This document shows, piece by piece, positions 1-9,434 of a DNA stretch of 64,000 nucleotides. The translations under genes and the position numbers were made by a program. Origin of the DNA: Thermosporothrix hazakensis. GTDB taxonomy: Bacteria; Chloroflexota; Ktedonobacteria; Ktedonobacterales; Ktedonobacteraceae. The stretch is taken from contig NZ_QKUF01000017.1 of NCBI RefSeq assembly GCF_003253565.1, forward strand, positions 62,001-126,000, given 5' to 3'. How positions within the stretch are numbered: position 1 is the stretch's first letter; each line of letters begins with the position of its first letter. The notes under the pieces were generated by a model, which searched no databases, was not told the DNA's origin, and saw only the letters and a program-made list of their open reading frames with translations.

Positions 1-1958
1 AAGGGCTCCTTGCGCAGACCCTCCCGCAGATTGCGGCCCGTGTCGATACGCAGCCACCCATTCCTGTCAAGCATCCTGCGGATGCGCCCGTGCCAATCGT
101 CGTCTTTCATCCGGCTCCGGCGACGCCGGGTGAAGCGGTGCAGACAACAGTGCAGCTTCCGGGCTCGCTCAATCATGCCATGCTTCTCGATGAGAAGCGC
201 CGCTGTATGCCATTCCGTGTCGTGAATCGCAGCAGGGAAGTGCTCGGGACCATGCCAGTAGCGCGTGAGATGCTGGCGTCAATGGTGGCGCTATCGGGCT
301 TACAGGACCCTGACCACCTGTTGCAGATGACTCAATCGATCATCACCAGCACGCTGGGAGAAACGCCCGGCATTGATGAGAAACAGGAGATCTCCCATAT
401 CTATATCGAGAACGTAACCGTTTCTCCTCTGCATCATGAGCCGCATATACCACATCCAGGTGTCATTTTTATTGAGATTATGATTGCTCCAAAGGGGCGC
501 GTGCAGATTAACCGGGCCGATCTGCGGGCCGCTGCTCAGCAGGTGCTGGACCTGCTGCGACGAGAAGATATCCATACGTTGGAATTGAAGCTTGTGGCAC
601 AGGCGCGGGAAACTATCTCCTTTGTAGCGCAAGACCTGCCCTCATATGGATATAAAACATACTGGCTCTATCCACGGGGGTGTGATGCTTCACAGAAAGT
701 GCATTCTGTATCATCATTTCTTGGAACTGGTCATAATAGTATTGAGAATGAACACTATCAGGTTGCAGTCGATGCAACGAATGGGACGTTGACCGTAACT
801 GATAAGCGCACTGGTGCAGTTTTTCGAGGTCTCAACCGTTTTATAGATGGAGGGGATATCGGTGATCTGTATACCTACTGTCCCCCTGAACATGATATGC
901 TTATTGGTGAGCCTCTAGAAGCACCCAGGATTGAGGTGATAGAGAGCGGTCCGGTGCGTGCGGCCTTGCGTATTAGTAGTCGTTGGGCTTTGCCGACATC
1001 CTGTACGGCAAACCGGCGGGAGCGCAGTGCACGCACAGCCGTCTGTACGATTGTCAGCGATGTAGCCCTGACGGCAGGGATGCGGCGTGTCGACATTCAT
1101 ACACGTATAGAGAATAAGGTGAAGGACCATCGCCTGAGGGTTCTTTTCCCTGTCCCTTATCGACCAGAAGCGGTTATGGCGGAAAGCACATTTCAGGTGT
1201 GTCAGCGCCCGATCTCTCTTCCAGAGCCTGTAAATGTCAGCACATGGATCGAGTATCCGGTGGCGACATTTCCACAGAAGCGCTTTGTTGATCTCAGCAC
1301 TAGTCAATTCGGGCTAGCAATCTTAAACCAGGGGTTACCGGAATGTGAGGTTTTACCCTCTGGTTTCGGAGTAGAAGAGGGAGGGACTGCTGTTGCAATT
1401 ACCTTGCTGCGCTGTGTCGATTGGCTCTCGCGAGGGGATCTTCCAAATCGGCAGGGACATGCGGGCCCGATGGAGCATACTCCAGAGGCACAATGTCCGG
1501 GCTTCTACGAGTTTGATTATGCGCTGGTTCCGCATGCGGGAGCGTGGGACGGTGAAGAGGCTCTGGTACTTCGTGAGGCACAAACATTTACAACGCGGCT
1601 TGCGACCCGGGCTGTGATCGAAGAGATCCATGAGGGGAGATTCCCTTCTCGGGAAGCATTTGTAACGGTTGAACCCGCGGCATTGGTCGTCAGTGCCGTA
1701 AAACGTTGGCAACGTGGTAAAGGAATAGTAGTACGTCTGTACAATCCATTTGCTTCTGCTGTCCATGCAACGGTTCACCTGCGCTTTTCTTTCTGGAAAG
1801 TATCCAGGGCCAATCTCCTTGAAGAATGTCAGGAAGTGGTGGCTACGGCTCAGGGAGGAGAGGAAGCGGGGAGTAGTGGAGAGATGCGAGCCGGAGAGCA
1901 GCGTGTGACATTGGAGTTCAAGGGGGGAGAGATCATCACTCTGGTCTGTGAGGAGTGA
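1..1958 (+). CDS. Alpha-mannosidase (GH38), C-terminal part, 5' end outside window
   Basis: Open from the first bases of the window (codon phase begins at base 3), so the start and the N-terminal catalytic barrel lie upstream. The visible ~650 residues match the middle and C-terminal beta-sandwich domains of glycoside hydrolase family 38. A typical block around 740-890 reads NEHYQVAVDATNGTLTV, followed by a TGAVFRGLNRF segment and a GDIGDLYTYCPP segment. Family members remove terminal alpha-mannose from glycans. The nucleophile region is not visible, so activity cannot be judged. A GTG at base 90 is in frame but sits inside conserved sequence and is not the start. The next gene is on the same strand after a gap. 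Confidence 0.85.
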   Translation, partial: GLLAQTLPQIAARVDTQPPIPVKHPADAPVPIVVFHPAPATPGEAVQTTVQLPGSLNHAMLLDEKRRCMPFRVVNRSREVLGTMPVAREMLASMVALSGLQDPDHLLQMTQSIITSTLGETPGIDEKQEISHIYIENVTVSPLHHEPHIPHPGVIFIEIMIAPKGRVQINRADLRAAAQQVLDLLRREDIHTLELKLVAQARETISFVAQDLPSYGYKTYWLYPRGCDASQKVHSVSSFLGTGHNSIENEHYQVAVDATNGTLTVTDKRTGAVFRGLNRFIDGGDIGDLYTYCPPEHDMLIGEPLEAPRIEVIESGPVRAALRISSRWALPTSCTANRRERSARTAVCTIVSDVALTAGMRRVDIHTRIENKVKDHRLRVLFPVPYRPEAVMAESTFQVCQRPISLPEPVNVSTWIEYPVATFPQKRFVDLSTSQFGLAILNQGLPECEVLPSGFGVEEGGTAVAITLLRCVDWLSRGDLPNRQGHAGPMEHTPEAQCPGFYEFDYALVPHAGAWDGEEALVLREAQTFTTRLATRAVIEEIHEGRFPSREAFVTVEPAALVVSAVKRWQRGKGIVVRLYNPFASAVHATVHLRFSFWKVSRANLLEECQEVVATAQGGEEAGSSGEMRAGEQRVTLEFKGGEIITLVCEE

Positions 1959-2133
1959 ACACAGTTCCTCTGATGGGGCATACCTGTCAGCTTATAGTCC
2001 TGGTTAAGCAACCTGACAGGTGATGAAACGTTGTAAGATCAGTGGGTGTGATAAGCAAAGCGAAGTAGGCGCAAAAAATCAGTTACGTACCTGTAAAAAA
2101 ATACTCTATACTCTTGAAAGGGGCGTTTGTCCT

Positions 2134-2730
2134 GTGAACGTGTATGCAAATCTGGCTCTAAGCTTGCTCGCGAGTCCTTCTTCCAGTGGGGGATCAGGGG
2201 ACCTTCTAACGACTATTCAGAACTCGCTAGGCATTATTATTGGCTGTCTGGGCGCGTTTTTTGTCGCCTTCTGGCTGAGCACAGTCTACTGGACATTCCG
2301 TGATATTCGTTCTCGCACACAAGATGTGATCCTACAGATCATTTCAACGCTGGCGGCGGCCATTTTTCCGATCGTCGGTGTATTTATCTATATGCTGCTT
2401 CGCCCGCGTCAGACACTGGCCGAGGTCTATGAGCGGCAGCTTGAAGAAGAGTCGTTGCTGGCCGAGATGACCGAGCGACAGACCTGCAACAACTGTCACG
2501 CCCGGATTGAAAATGACTTTCAGGTATGTCCGTCCTGTGGTCAGAAGCTGAAGAGAACCTGCCCCAAGTGTGAGCGTCTTCTGGAGCTGCGCTGGTCCTT
2601 CTGCCCATATTGCGCCTCCAATGTGGCTGGTGGGAATCAGGTTCCGCCAAGCATGCCCGGCTTGCCCAATGTTGCTAATACGCCCGGCTCTTCCAATGTC
2701 TCTGTTAGTGGCGGGGGCAATCGCTATTAA
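2134..2730 (+). CDS. Membrane protein with C-terminal double zinc ribbon
   Basis: 198 residues from a GTG start at 2134, chosen because GAAAGGGG lies about 10 bases upstream; an in-frame ATG at 2020 would add a basic stretch with no ribosome site. Two hydrophobic segments (about residues 27-52 and 64-88) precede a cytoplasmic tail with four CxxC knuckles (CNNC, CPSC, CPKC, CPYC), the pattern of a double zinc ribbon. The specific function is not recognisable; such tails usually mediate protein or nucleic-acid contacts. It ends in a Gly/Ser/Pro-rich tail and is followed by a terminator-like structure. Confidence 0.7.
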   Translation: MNVYANLALSLLASPSSSGGSGDLLTTIQNSLGIIIGCLGAFFVAFWLSTVYWTFRDIRSRTQDVILQIISTLAAAIFPIVGVFIYMLLRPRQTLAEVYERQLEEESLLAEMTERQTCNNCHARIENDFQVCPSCGQKLKRTCPKCERLLELRWSFCPYCASNVAGGNQVPPSMPGLPNVANTPGSSNVSVSGGGNRY

Positions 2731-2750
2731 CTTGTTGAGAAACGCATAAT

Positions 2751-2822
2751 TCCCCGGTGATGGTGACTTCTGACATATGGTCAGAAGCGGCTCTAGAAGC
2801 CATTCCCGGGGATTTTCTTTTT
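2751..2822 (+). terminator. Nested hairpin terminator after the zinc-ribbon gene
   Basis: Outer stem TCCCCGG (2751-2757) pairs with CCGGGGA (2806-2812). An inner hairpin CTTCTGAC (2767-2774) pairs with GTCAGAAG (2780-2787). The run ATTTTCTTTTTT follows. It lies 20 bases after the stop codon. Confidence 0.6.
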
Positions 2823-2866
2823 TCGGTCGTCTGTTCAACCTACTTGCTTTGTTTATCAAGCAGAAT

Positions 2867-2911
2867 GTGATATAATATCACAGTGGATGGTGGCTTCCGT
2901 TGCCACTTTTT
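2867..2911 (+). promoter_or_regulatory. Palindromic -10 region and leader hairpin with T-run upstream of gyrB
   Basis: GTGATAT-A-ATATCAC (2867-2881) is a perfect 15-base palindrome containing TATAAT (2871-2876), a good -10 box; the -35 is weak (TTTGTT at 2848-2853, 17-base spacer). Just downstream, GTGGC (2890-2894) pairs with GCCAC (2902-2906), followed by TTTTT, which resembles a short intrinsic terminator. No convincing gene lies between 2731 and 3363, so this region looks like a long gyrB leader. Inference only. Confidence 0.4.
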
Positions 2912-3363
2912 CTATGCTTGAGCAGAATATTTGAATGAGATAAAAACTGCTTTCCGCCAGTGCTTTACACTCTTGATCATTCAGAAGCGCCGTTTTCTTG
3001 TTTTGTTCCTTCCTCTGGACTCTTTCCGTGATGAGGATGGCAAACAGGAAGTATCTGGCCCGATGCTTGATTTGCTTTTATCCTTTGCGGGTAGGTGCCA
3101 GGCAGGGTGGCCGTCTTTTGTGTTGTTCTGAATGGATATCGCTTACCTCAATGTGGTATTCACCCCCTGATCTGTCGTAAAGGGCGTGAGCCTCCGCTTG
3201 AGGCCAAAAAACACACACTCTTATTGAACCACTCTGCAGTCTGCTGCTGTGTGGAAGGTTATGAATACTCGATTTTTACGGCGCGGCACATCCGAACTCA
3301 GGAAGGGAGATGACCCCTTCCGCCGCTGATCCGTTTTTTTACTGCATAAAAGGTACAGGTTCT

Positions 3364-5409
3364 ATGGCAAAGACGAGAGAATCCTTCATGACAGAGCAAT
3401 TAGCTGATAATTCAGATGCTCTTACCAGTCATAATACAACACAAATTTCAGAAAATGGCAAGGGGCAGGGCGATGGAAATGGGAGCGAGAATGAGAATGG
3501 AAGAGGCTATAGCGGGCAAAATATCCAGATTCTCGAAGGCTTAGAGGCTGTACGGGTACGCCCCGGCATGTACATCGGTGCAACTGATCAGCGTGGCCTG
3601 CACCATCTTGTCACTGAGGTTGTGGATAATAGCGTTGACGAGGTCATGGCAGGATACGCTGATACCGTGAAAGTAGTGATTCACGCGGATAGCTCGGTGT
3701 CGATTGAAGATAATGGGCGTGGTATCCCGGTTGACGAGCATCATCAGCGCCCGGGACAATCAACACTGGAAGTTGTAATGACCGTACTGCATGCCGGTGG
3801 CAAATTTGGCGGTGGTGGATACAAGATCAGTAGCGGTCTGCATGGTGTGGGAGTCTCGGTCGTGAATGCGCTTTCTGAGTGGTGTCAGGTCGATGTAAAA
3901 CCCGGCGACGGCTTCCATTATCGGCAGCGCTATGAGCGTGGTAACCCTGTCACTGGCCTGATCAAGGTTGGCCCGGCAGAGGGAAGAGGCACGAAAACAA
4001 CCTTCCTGGCCGATCTTTCGGTAATGGAGACCCGTGATTTCAGCTTCGATGCTCTGGCTCAGCGCTTCCGCGAGATGGCGTATCTCAATAAGGGCATGAC
4101 CATCAGTCTGGTTGATGAGCGTCCTGGTCGTGAGCGCGAGGCAACCTTTTACTTCGAGGGTGGTCTGATCTCCTTTGTGCGCTATCTCAATAAGAATCAG
4201 CGTACCCTTCAGGCTCGTCCGGTGAGTGTGAGCCGCATTGTTGACGGGGTCAGCGTTGATATTGCGGTGCAATATAATGATAAATGGAGCACGAACGAGG
4301 TTTCGTTTGCTAATGGCATCAACACCATCGACGGCGGGATGCACCTGACTGGTTTCCGCAGCGCTCTGACTCGCACCCTGAACGAGTATGCCCGCAAGGC
4401 CGGACTGCTGAAGGAGAAAGATAGCAATCTCACCGGCGATGATGTACGACAGGGTTTGACCGCCGTTATCAGTGTCAAGATCCCGAATCCGCAGTTTGAG
4501 GCTCAGACCAAGAGTAAGCTGAATAATGCTGAGGTGCGCCCGATTGTTGAGGCAATCACCGCCGAGATGTTGACGCACTATCTCGAAGTCACGCCCAATG
4601 AGGCAAAGGCAATCATCGATAAATGTTTGACCTCAGCCCGAGCCCGTGAGGCTGCTCGCACGGCCCGAGAGCTGGTCCAGCGTAAGAATGTGCTGGATAC
4701 CACCCTGCCGGGTAAACTGGCCGACTGTACGGAGCGTCGCGCCGATCGGTGTGAGCTCTATCTGGTTGAGGGTGATTCCGCGGGCGGTTCTGCCAAGCAG
4801 GGACGCGATCGTCATTTTCAGGCTATCCTGCCGCTGCGTGGTAAGATCCTGAACGTTGAGCGTGTGGGCCTGGATAAAATTCTACATAGCCAGGAAGTCA
4901 AGAATATTATTACCGCGCTCGGCGTCGGCATTGACGAACACTTCGATATCAGCAAGCTGCGATATGGTCGCATCGTCATTATGTGTGATGCTGACGTTGA
5001 TGGCGCTCACATTCGCACCCTGTTGCTGACCTTCTTTTATCGGTACATGCCACAGCTTATCACAAATGGGCATCTCTTCATTGCTCAGCCGCCTCTCTAC
5101 CACATCAAACTGGGCAAACAGATTCGCTATGTCTACAGCGATGAGGAACGCGATGCTCTGATCGAGGAGTACAAGGCGACCCATAACGGGAAAGAGCCAG
5201 AGATTGGCCGCTATAAAGGTCTTGGCGAAATGAATCCCGAAACCCTTTGGGATACCACTATGGACCCGGATAAGCGCACGATTCTGCGCGTCTCGATTGA
5301 AGAGGCCGTGGAAGCAGATAAGGTCTTCAGCATGCTGATGGGTGATGAGGTTGCGCCGCGTCGCCGTTTTATCGAGAGCCATGCAAAGAGTGCGAATCTG
5401 GACATCTAG
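3364..5409 (+). CDS. gyrB: DNA gyrase subunit B
   Basis: 681 residues. ATP-dependent type II topoisomerase subunit that, with GyrA, introduces negative supercoils. The GHKL ATPase motifs are present (DNGRGIPVDEH; GLHGVGVSVVNALS), then the transducer domain and the Toprim domain (YLVEGDSAGGSAKQGRDR; MCDADVDGAHIRTLLL), and the C-terminal IGRYKGLGEMNPETLW segment. The start is taken as ATG 3364, with AAAGG about 11 bases upstream. An earlier in-frame ATG at 3310 has a purine run only 2 bases away, which is too close. The first ~55 residues are a low-complexity Asn/Gly/Glu extension before the conserved domain begins near NIQILEGLEAVR. gyrA is not in the window. Confidence 0.97.
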   Translation: MAKTRESFMTEQLADNSDALTSHNTTQISENGKGQGDGNGSENENGRGYSGQNIQILEGLEAVRVRPGMYIGATDQRGLHHLVTEVVDNSVDEVMAGYADTVKVVIHADSSVSIEDNGRGIPVDEHHQRPGQSTLEVVMTVLHAGGKFGGGGYKISSGLHGVGVSVVNALSEWCQVDVKPGDGFHYRQRYERGNPVTGLIKVGPAEGRGTKTTFLADLSVMETRDFSFDALAQRFREMAYLNKGMTISLVDERPGREREATFYFEGGLISFVRYLNKNQRTLQARPVSVSRIVDGVSVDIAVQYNDKWSTNEVSFANGINTIDGGMHLTGFRSALTRTLNEYARKAGLLKEKDSNLTGDDVRQGLTAVISVKIPNPQFEAQTKSKLNNAEVRPIVEAITAEMLTHYLEVTPNEAKAIIDKCLTSARAREAARTARELVQRKNVLDTTLPGKLADCTERRADRCELYLVEGDSAGGSAKQGRDRHFQAILPLRGKILNVERVGLDKILHSQEVKNIITALGVGIDEHFDISKLRYGRIVIMCDADVDGAHIRTLLLTFFYRYMPQLITNGHLFIAQPPLYHIKLGKQIRYVYSDEERDALIEEYKATHNGKEPEIGRYKGLGEMNPETLWDTTMDPDKRTILRVSIEEAVEADKVFSMLMGDEVAPRRRFIESHAKSANLDI

Positions 5410-5439
5410 TCTGGATGGCACAACACAGAATATACAAGC

Positions 5440-5473
5440 AAGGTCTGGCTTCGAAGCCAGACCTTCTTTTTTC
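5440..5473. terminator. Intrinsic terminator between gyrB and convergent phosphatase
   Basis: Perfect stem AAGGTCTGGCT (5440-5450) with AGCCAGACCTT (5455-5465), loop TCGA, then CTTTTTT. It lies 30 bases after the gyrB stop and just beyond the minus-strand gene's stop, so it may serve both. Confidence 0.9.
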
Positions 5474-5475
5474 GT

Positions 5476-8031
5476 TCAGGGCAACGGAGGTTCGGCGGCC
5501 GGATCAGGCGGGGCCAGCGAGGCGTGATATTCGGCCTTTTGCAGCGTTGGTATCCCGGTGGTTGGTGTCCACCACCAGAGCCGTTGAATAATCTCCGTTT
5601 CCGGCCTGTTCTTCGCTGTCTCAAAAAAGACCTCACCGATGTTGTTGTAGCCCACAATCAATTCACCGGCTTTCCACTTGCTGAACCACTCTTTATGGCG
5701 AAATGTGGCATCAACCAACTCCACACGCTGCTCTTCCAGCTTCTGTTCAACCTTCTCCGTCCGGGTGATCGCATCCTGAAATGGGCGATGGAGAGCGCGT
5801 GATGTCAGCCGTTTCTGCTCTGCCTTCCGGTTGGCCTGAATCAGATTCTGCCGAGCTGCTCCGAGCGCTTTCTGTAACAGGGTTACCGCTCCCAAAGCGA
5901 CCTGTAGAGGAAACAGCAGCCAGCGGTAAAGGGTCATAAAGACGCCTCGTTTTCGCTGTGGCAGCATCTGTGCCATTGAGTTGCGGAGGTAATTCAGACG
6001 ATAGCTCCGATTGGGAGGGAAAGCGTCAAAGCTCCCTGTATGCCAGCCATGTGCGGGAAGCACAATCTCTCTCTTTGAGCGCCGCGCCGCGATCAAGCGG
6101 GGCAGAGACCACCAGAAATGGTACAGGCGCTTACGAATATTGGAGAGAACATAGTTCGCGATCAGGCTATCTCCCGGGAGAAGATCCCAGGCAAAAAAAT
6201 CAACCGAGGGAGAGTCGCGCCGCAGCAATTGAAGCAGGCGTGGATACCCGATGGCAAGGACGGCCATTTGTGAGCCTGAGCCCTCATTCGAGAGAGGGCT
6301 GGCTGTAAAGTTGATAAAGCGTGCGGTTGCATGCGTTCGATGGTCCCAGTAATCCAGGCTGGCACCAAAGGCATAGTGCACATCGCCCGAGAGAAACACA
6401 ACTCGTTGCAGACGGCTGAGATACTTGAGAAAGTTCTGAAAGGTTTCCCATTCCAGCGCCCAGGCCTCACGATCAAAGGCATAGTTCTCGCGCACTCGCA
6501 GGCGGCTCCAGAACTGAATAGATTCCACAAAATCGACGCCCAGCACTGGAGAGGGCGAGATAATAATTGTGACGTCTGCCTGTGCCTGAAGCGCCGAGTC
6601 AAGCTGGGTATGCATGGCGGAACGAGAGAGCAGGCCCGGAAAATCAGAGGGCTTGCGATAATAACGGCGTGTGCGTGTGTCAAGCACAACCACGTGGTAC
6701 GCCGGGGCATTGTAGGTGTAGTGCCAGTCAAGCGCCTGCTTTGAGCGCCTGAGTTCTCCCTTGCCAGAGAACGGAAAAGGCATTCCTAGCAGTGCGTTGA
6801 TCTTCTCGACCTCGGCTGCGCGCTCAGAACCGTTCCATCTGTTGATAGTGGAAAGCAAACAGCTCTGCTCAAACTGCTCTGGCGTGTTGCCCCATCCCTG
6901 GAAGAGCGCGTAGGCTAATAGGCCATTGCGCACAATCTGCTGACCAAGCTCATTCTTCAGGATCCGTCGGCACCATGCTCCATCCAGAAACCAATCATCG
7001 GTCACCTCGTGGTCGTCACAGATCATATAAGTAGCGATATTTGCCAGAGCGCGGCGTACTGCTGGTAGACCTCGCACAAAATCATCTATCAGATAGTATT
7101 GTTCTTTAAAGCTGCGTTCGGCCTTCTCCTGTTGCGAGGCTTTGCGCGGGCGAATTTCCGGGTAGGCCTTCCAGAGATCCTGTGTGCCGGGAAGTTCGTC
7201 CGGCCAGAGCACATCGGACCAGCTAAAGAGATACATAGCTGCATATTCGGCAAAAGAAAGCAGATGATTTTCCGGGTGCGTGGTGGTGAACATGGCGACC
7301 GTATGGACGATTGGCGTTCGTCCTTCCGGCGGAAAAGCCTGTGCTGGAAGCTGTAACGGCTGAAGCAGCTCGGGCTCATTGCCTGCGAAAAGATACGATC
7401 CGGCATCCATCAGAGCAAAGAGCAGTGGCGCGGAGACATCATCGGCGTAGATCTGGTCTCCGGTTAGAAAAAGCTGCTGTGGGCGACGCACCGGGTCATG
7501 GGCAGCGTTGGCAAGCAAGGTATCGAGGACGGAAAGCATTTCGTAGCCCTGTGCTTGCGGCTTACGACAGGAGCCGTGAATAATGCGTACCTGTTCGAGC
7601 TCACGCGGGGGCAGCACAAAGCCGGGCAGGGGCTGTCCCGCATACGTGAGCTGGCTGAGCGGCTCGTCTGCCATGCTGAAAATGCCAGGTGTGCCTAAAT
7701 GGGCTGCTGGCGTTGCCTGAGACTCCTCCGAGAAGAAGAGATTGTAGGAATAGAGCTTACCCCATTCGAGCGGCTGTTCCCGATCTGTCGGGCGTGCCGT
7801 GACCGCAACCAGATGTAAATGATCGCCAAGTCTGATGGTCTGGCGAGTCCCTGTACAACGTGGTTCTGTGTGGCCTTCTTCCGTGGGTTCATATACAAAC
7901 AGGGTAACGGTGCGTGCTTCCTTAAGCGCCAGCCAGATGGTCACGCTATGTGGCTCGACGCGGCGTACAATCGGGCCTGCAAGGATAAGTGGTAACGCTT
8001 CTGCGCGTTCGGCCAGTGGTTGCCAGGACAT
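5476..8031 (-). CDS. PhoD-like metallophosphatase
   Basis: 851 residues. Carries the metal-binding blocks of PhoD-type phosphatases/phosphodiesterases: GSCRKP (about 165), TGDQIYADDV (about 210), CDDHEVTDDWFLDG (about 345) and LSGDVHYAFG (about 550). An N-terminal beta-sandwich-like region (VTLFVYEP) precedes the catalytic core. A ~200-residue basic C-terminal extension with a predicted coiled coil (EKVEQKLEEQRVELVD) is longer than usual. Start ATG 8031 is supported by GGGAGAGG nine bases upstream; longer readings overlap the upstream gene. It begins 4 bases after the LarA-like stop, suggesting translational coupling. No Tat or Sec signal is evident, so it may be cytoplasmic, unlike classical secreted PhoD. 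Confidence 0.88.
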   Translation of the reverse strand: MSWQPLAERAEALPLILAGPIVRRVEPHSVTIWLALKEARTVTLFVYEPTEEGHTEPRCTGTRQTIRLGDHLHLVAVTARPTDREQPLEWGKLYSYNLFFSEESQATPAAHLGTPGIFSMADEPLSQLTYAGQPLPGFVLPPRELEQVRIIHGSCRKPQAQGYEMLSVLDTLLANAAHDPVRRPQQLFLTGDQIYADDVSAPLLFALMDAGSYLFAGNEPELLQPLQLPAQAFPPEGRTPIVHTVAMFTTTHPENHLLSFAEYAAMYLFSWSDVLWPDELPGTQDLWKAYPEIRPRKASQQEKAERSFKEQYYLIDDFVRGLPAVRRALANIATYMICDDHEVTDDWFLDGAWCRRILKNELGQQIVRNGLLAYALFQGWGNTPEQFEQSCLLSTINRWNGSERAAEVEKINALLGMPFPFSGKGELRRSKQALDWHYTYNAPAYHVVVLDTRTRRYYRKPSDFPGLLSRSAMHTQLDSALQAQADVTIIISPSPVLGVDFVESIQFWSRLRVRENYAFDREAWALEWETFQNFLKYLSRLQRVVFLSGDVHYAFGASLDYWDHRTHATARFINFTASPLSNEGSGSQMAVLAIGYPRLLQLLRRDSPSVDFFAWDLLPGDSLIANYVLSNIRKRLYHFWWSLPRLIAARRSKREIVLPAHGWHTGSFDAFPPNRSYRLNYLRNSMAQMLPQRKRGVFMTLYRWLLFPLQVALGAVTLLQKALGAARQNLIQANRKAEQKRLTSRALHRPFQDAITRTEKVEQKLEEQRVELVDATFRHKEWFSKWKAGELIVGYNNIGEVFFETAKNRPETEIIQRLWWWTPTTGIPTLQKAEYHASLAPPDPAAEPPLP

Positions 8032-8035
8032 AGAA

Positions 8036-9325
8036 TCAAACCTCTCCCTGGTTTGTCTGTTGCTGGAAAAGCTGCGGGCAGCGGTAAAGCATTTCGCCAG
8101 CATGCCGAACCAGCAAAATTCCCTCCTTTTCGCGGTTCTCCCATTCCTCGGGACGAATAGTACGGTAGTCAAGATACCCCAGATTGATGCGACGACAGCG
8201 CTCCTCTGGAATGCCTGTCGCCAATGTCACCTGAATGCGTGGCTTTTCGATACCGGTCTGTGGATCGTACGTCCCCGTGCCCTTGACATGGGTACTATGC
8301 GCCAGAATGGAGCCGGGAACGTCCTTGAAACGATCCCATTGCTTCAGAAAATACTCCAGCACATGATAGCCCACTTGATCGATCAGATGCCCATGCGTAT
8401 AGGAGACCTCGGTGATATGTGGTGCATAGATGATCACTTCGCCTCCGTCAGCAATAGCTGGCTCGGTTTTGTACATCGCCTTCGCGGCCGTCCAGAGATC
8501 ATCATAGCGCGTGGAGGGCATCGAGAGCACGCGGCGCATCGGATGCGGTACTGTGATGATGTTCAGGCGAGCCGAAAGGTCGGCGGCGCTGGAAAAGGCC
8601 TCCAGATGCGAGCCAATGTACAGGCCGTGAAAGGCGTTCCCCTGCATCACCATCGCCAGCAGCAAAATGGGCACAGGCACAAATTCGGCGGCACGATGAA
8701 TCACCCGGCGCACATACGTATCTTTCACACCGATCGTATGCATGCTTGTCAGACGTGCACCAAGCCAGTGGGTAAAATGAATGATCTCCGGGCCTGCGAT
8801 CCCCGGGAACAGGTACTTCGCACCGCCTGAAAATCCAACCACCTCATGCGGAAAGACCGGACCACAAATGAGCAGTTGATCATAATCAAAGATTATTCGA
8901 TTGAGGCGCACCGGGACCTCATCTGCCAGCAGGCCATTTGTCAGCCGTGCCGCCTCTTCGCGGCTGATGGTGCCTATCGTTTGCAGGGCCTCCGGGCCGT
9001 CCCACTGGTGATTATAAATATGGACGTTTGGATAGTGCTGCGCCCGCTCTTCCGGGGTTGCGCCCACCAGAAGCGTAATAGCATCTTCCGACATCGGGGG
9101 GTGAGTGCCGAGCGCTATCAGGTAATCCAGACGCTCGACCCGCGACCCGAGTTGCGCATAGAGGGCGCGGAAGAAGAGTGGAATGGGGGCTGTCCGCGTG
9201 CCATCGGGAATGATAACGAGGACGCGCTTTCCATCGAGCGGTAGAGAGGCAAACGACTTTGCGAGCAGTTCCTGTACATCGGTTTCTGTTAATTCCTGGT
9301 GTATACTACCTTTTCCCTGCAACAT
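8036..9325 (-). CDS. LarA-like protein (nickel-pincer racemase/epimerase family, DUF2088)
   Basis: 429 residues, usual length for LarA (lactate racemase). Family motifs visible are IPDGTRTAP near residue 40, ALGTHPPM near 70, and HEVVGFSGGAKYLFPGIAG near 165, which carries a catalytic-type His and Lys. LarA uses a nickel pincer nucleotide made by LarB, LarC and LarE; none of these is in the window, so the substrate (lactate or another 2-hydroxy acid) is undetermined. Start ATG 9325 has AAAGGA about 7 bases upstream. Probably an operon with the downstream phosphatase. Confidence 0.82.
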   Translation of the reverse strand: MLQGKGSIHQELTETDVQELLAKSFASLPLDGKRVLVIIPDGTRTAPIPLFFRALYAQLGSRVERLDYLIALGTHPPMSEDAITLLVGATPEERAQHYPNVHIYNHQWDGPEALQTIGTISREEAARLTNGLLADEVPVRLNRIIFDYDQLLICGPVFPHEVVGFSGGAKYLFPGIAGPEIIHFTHWLGARLTSMHTIGVKDTYVRRVIHRAAEFVPVPILLLAMVMQGNAFHGLYIGSHLEAFSSAADLSARLNIITVPHPMRRVLSMPSTRYDDLWTAAKAMYKTEPAIADGGEVIIYAPHITEVSYTHGHLIDQVGYHVLEYFLKQWDRFKDVPGSILAHSTHVKGTGTYDPQTGIEKPRIQVTLATGIPEERCRRINLGYLDYRTIRPEEWENREKEGILLVRHAGEMLYRCPQLFQQQTNQGEV

Positions 9326-9434
9326 AGTGCATCCTTTTCTCTATTTTGATCCTTGTGTATTATTGTACCATTTTTGAAAAATGACGGCATTCTTAAGCAA
9401 GAAAGTCCTGTTTCCCCGCAATGTATCGGGTGAC

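Noticed and set aside
3760..4578. 272-codon frame antisense to gyrB
   Set aside because: Mirror of gyrB codon usage; the gyrB protein motifs are unambiguous.
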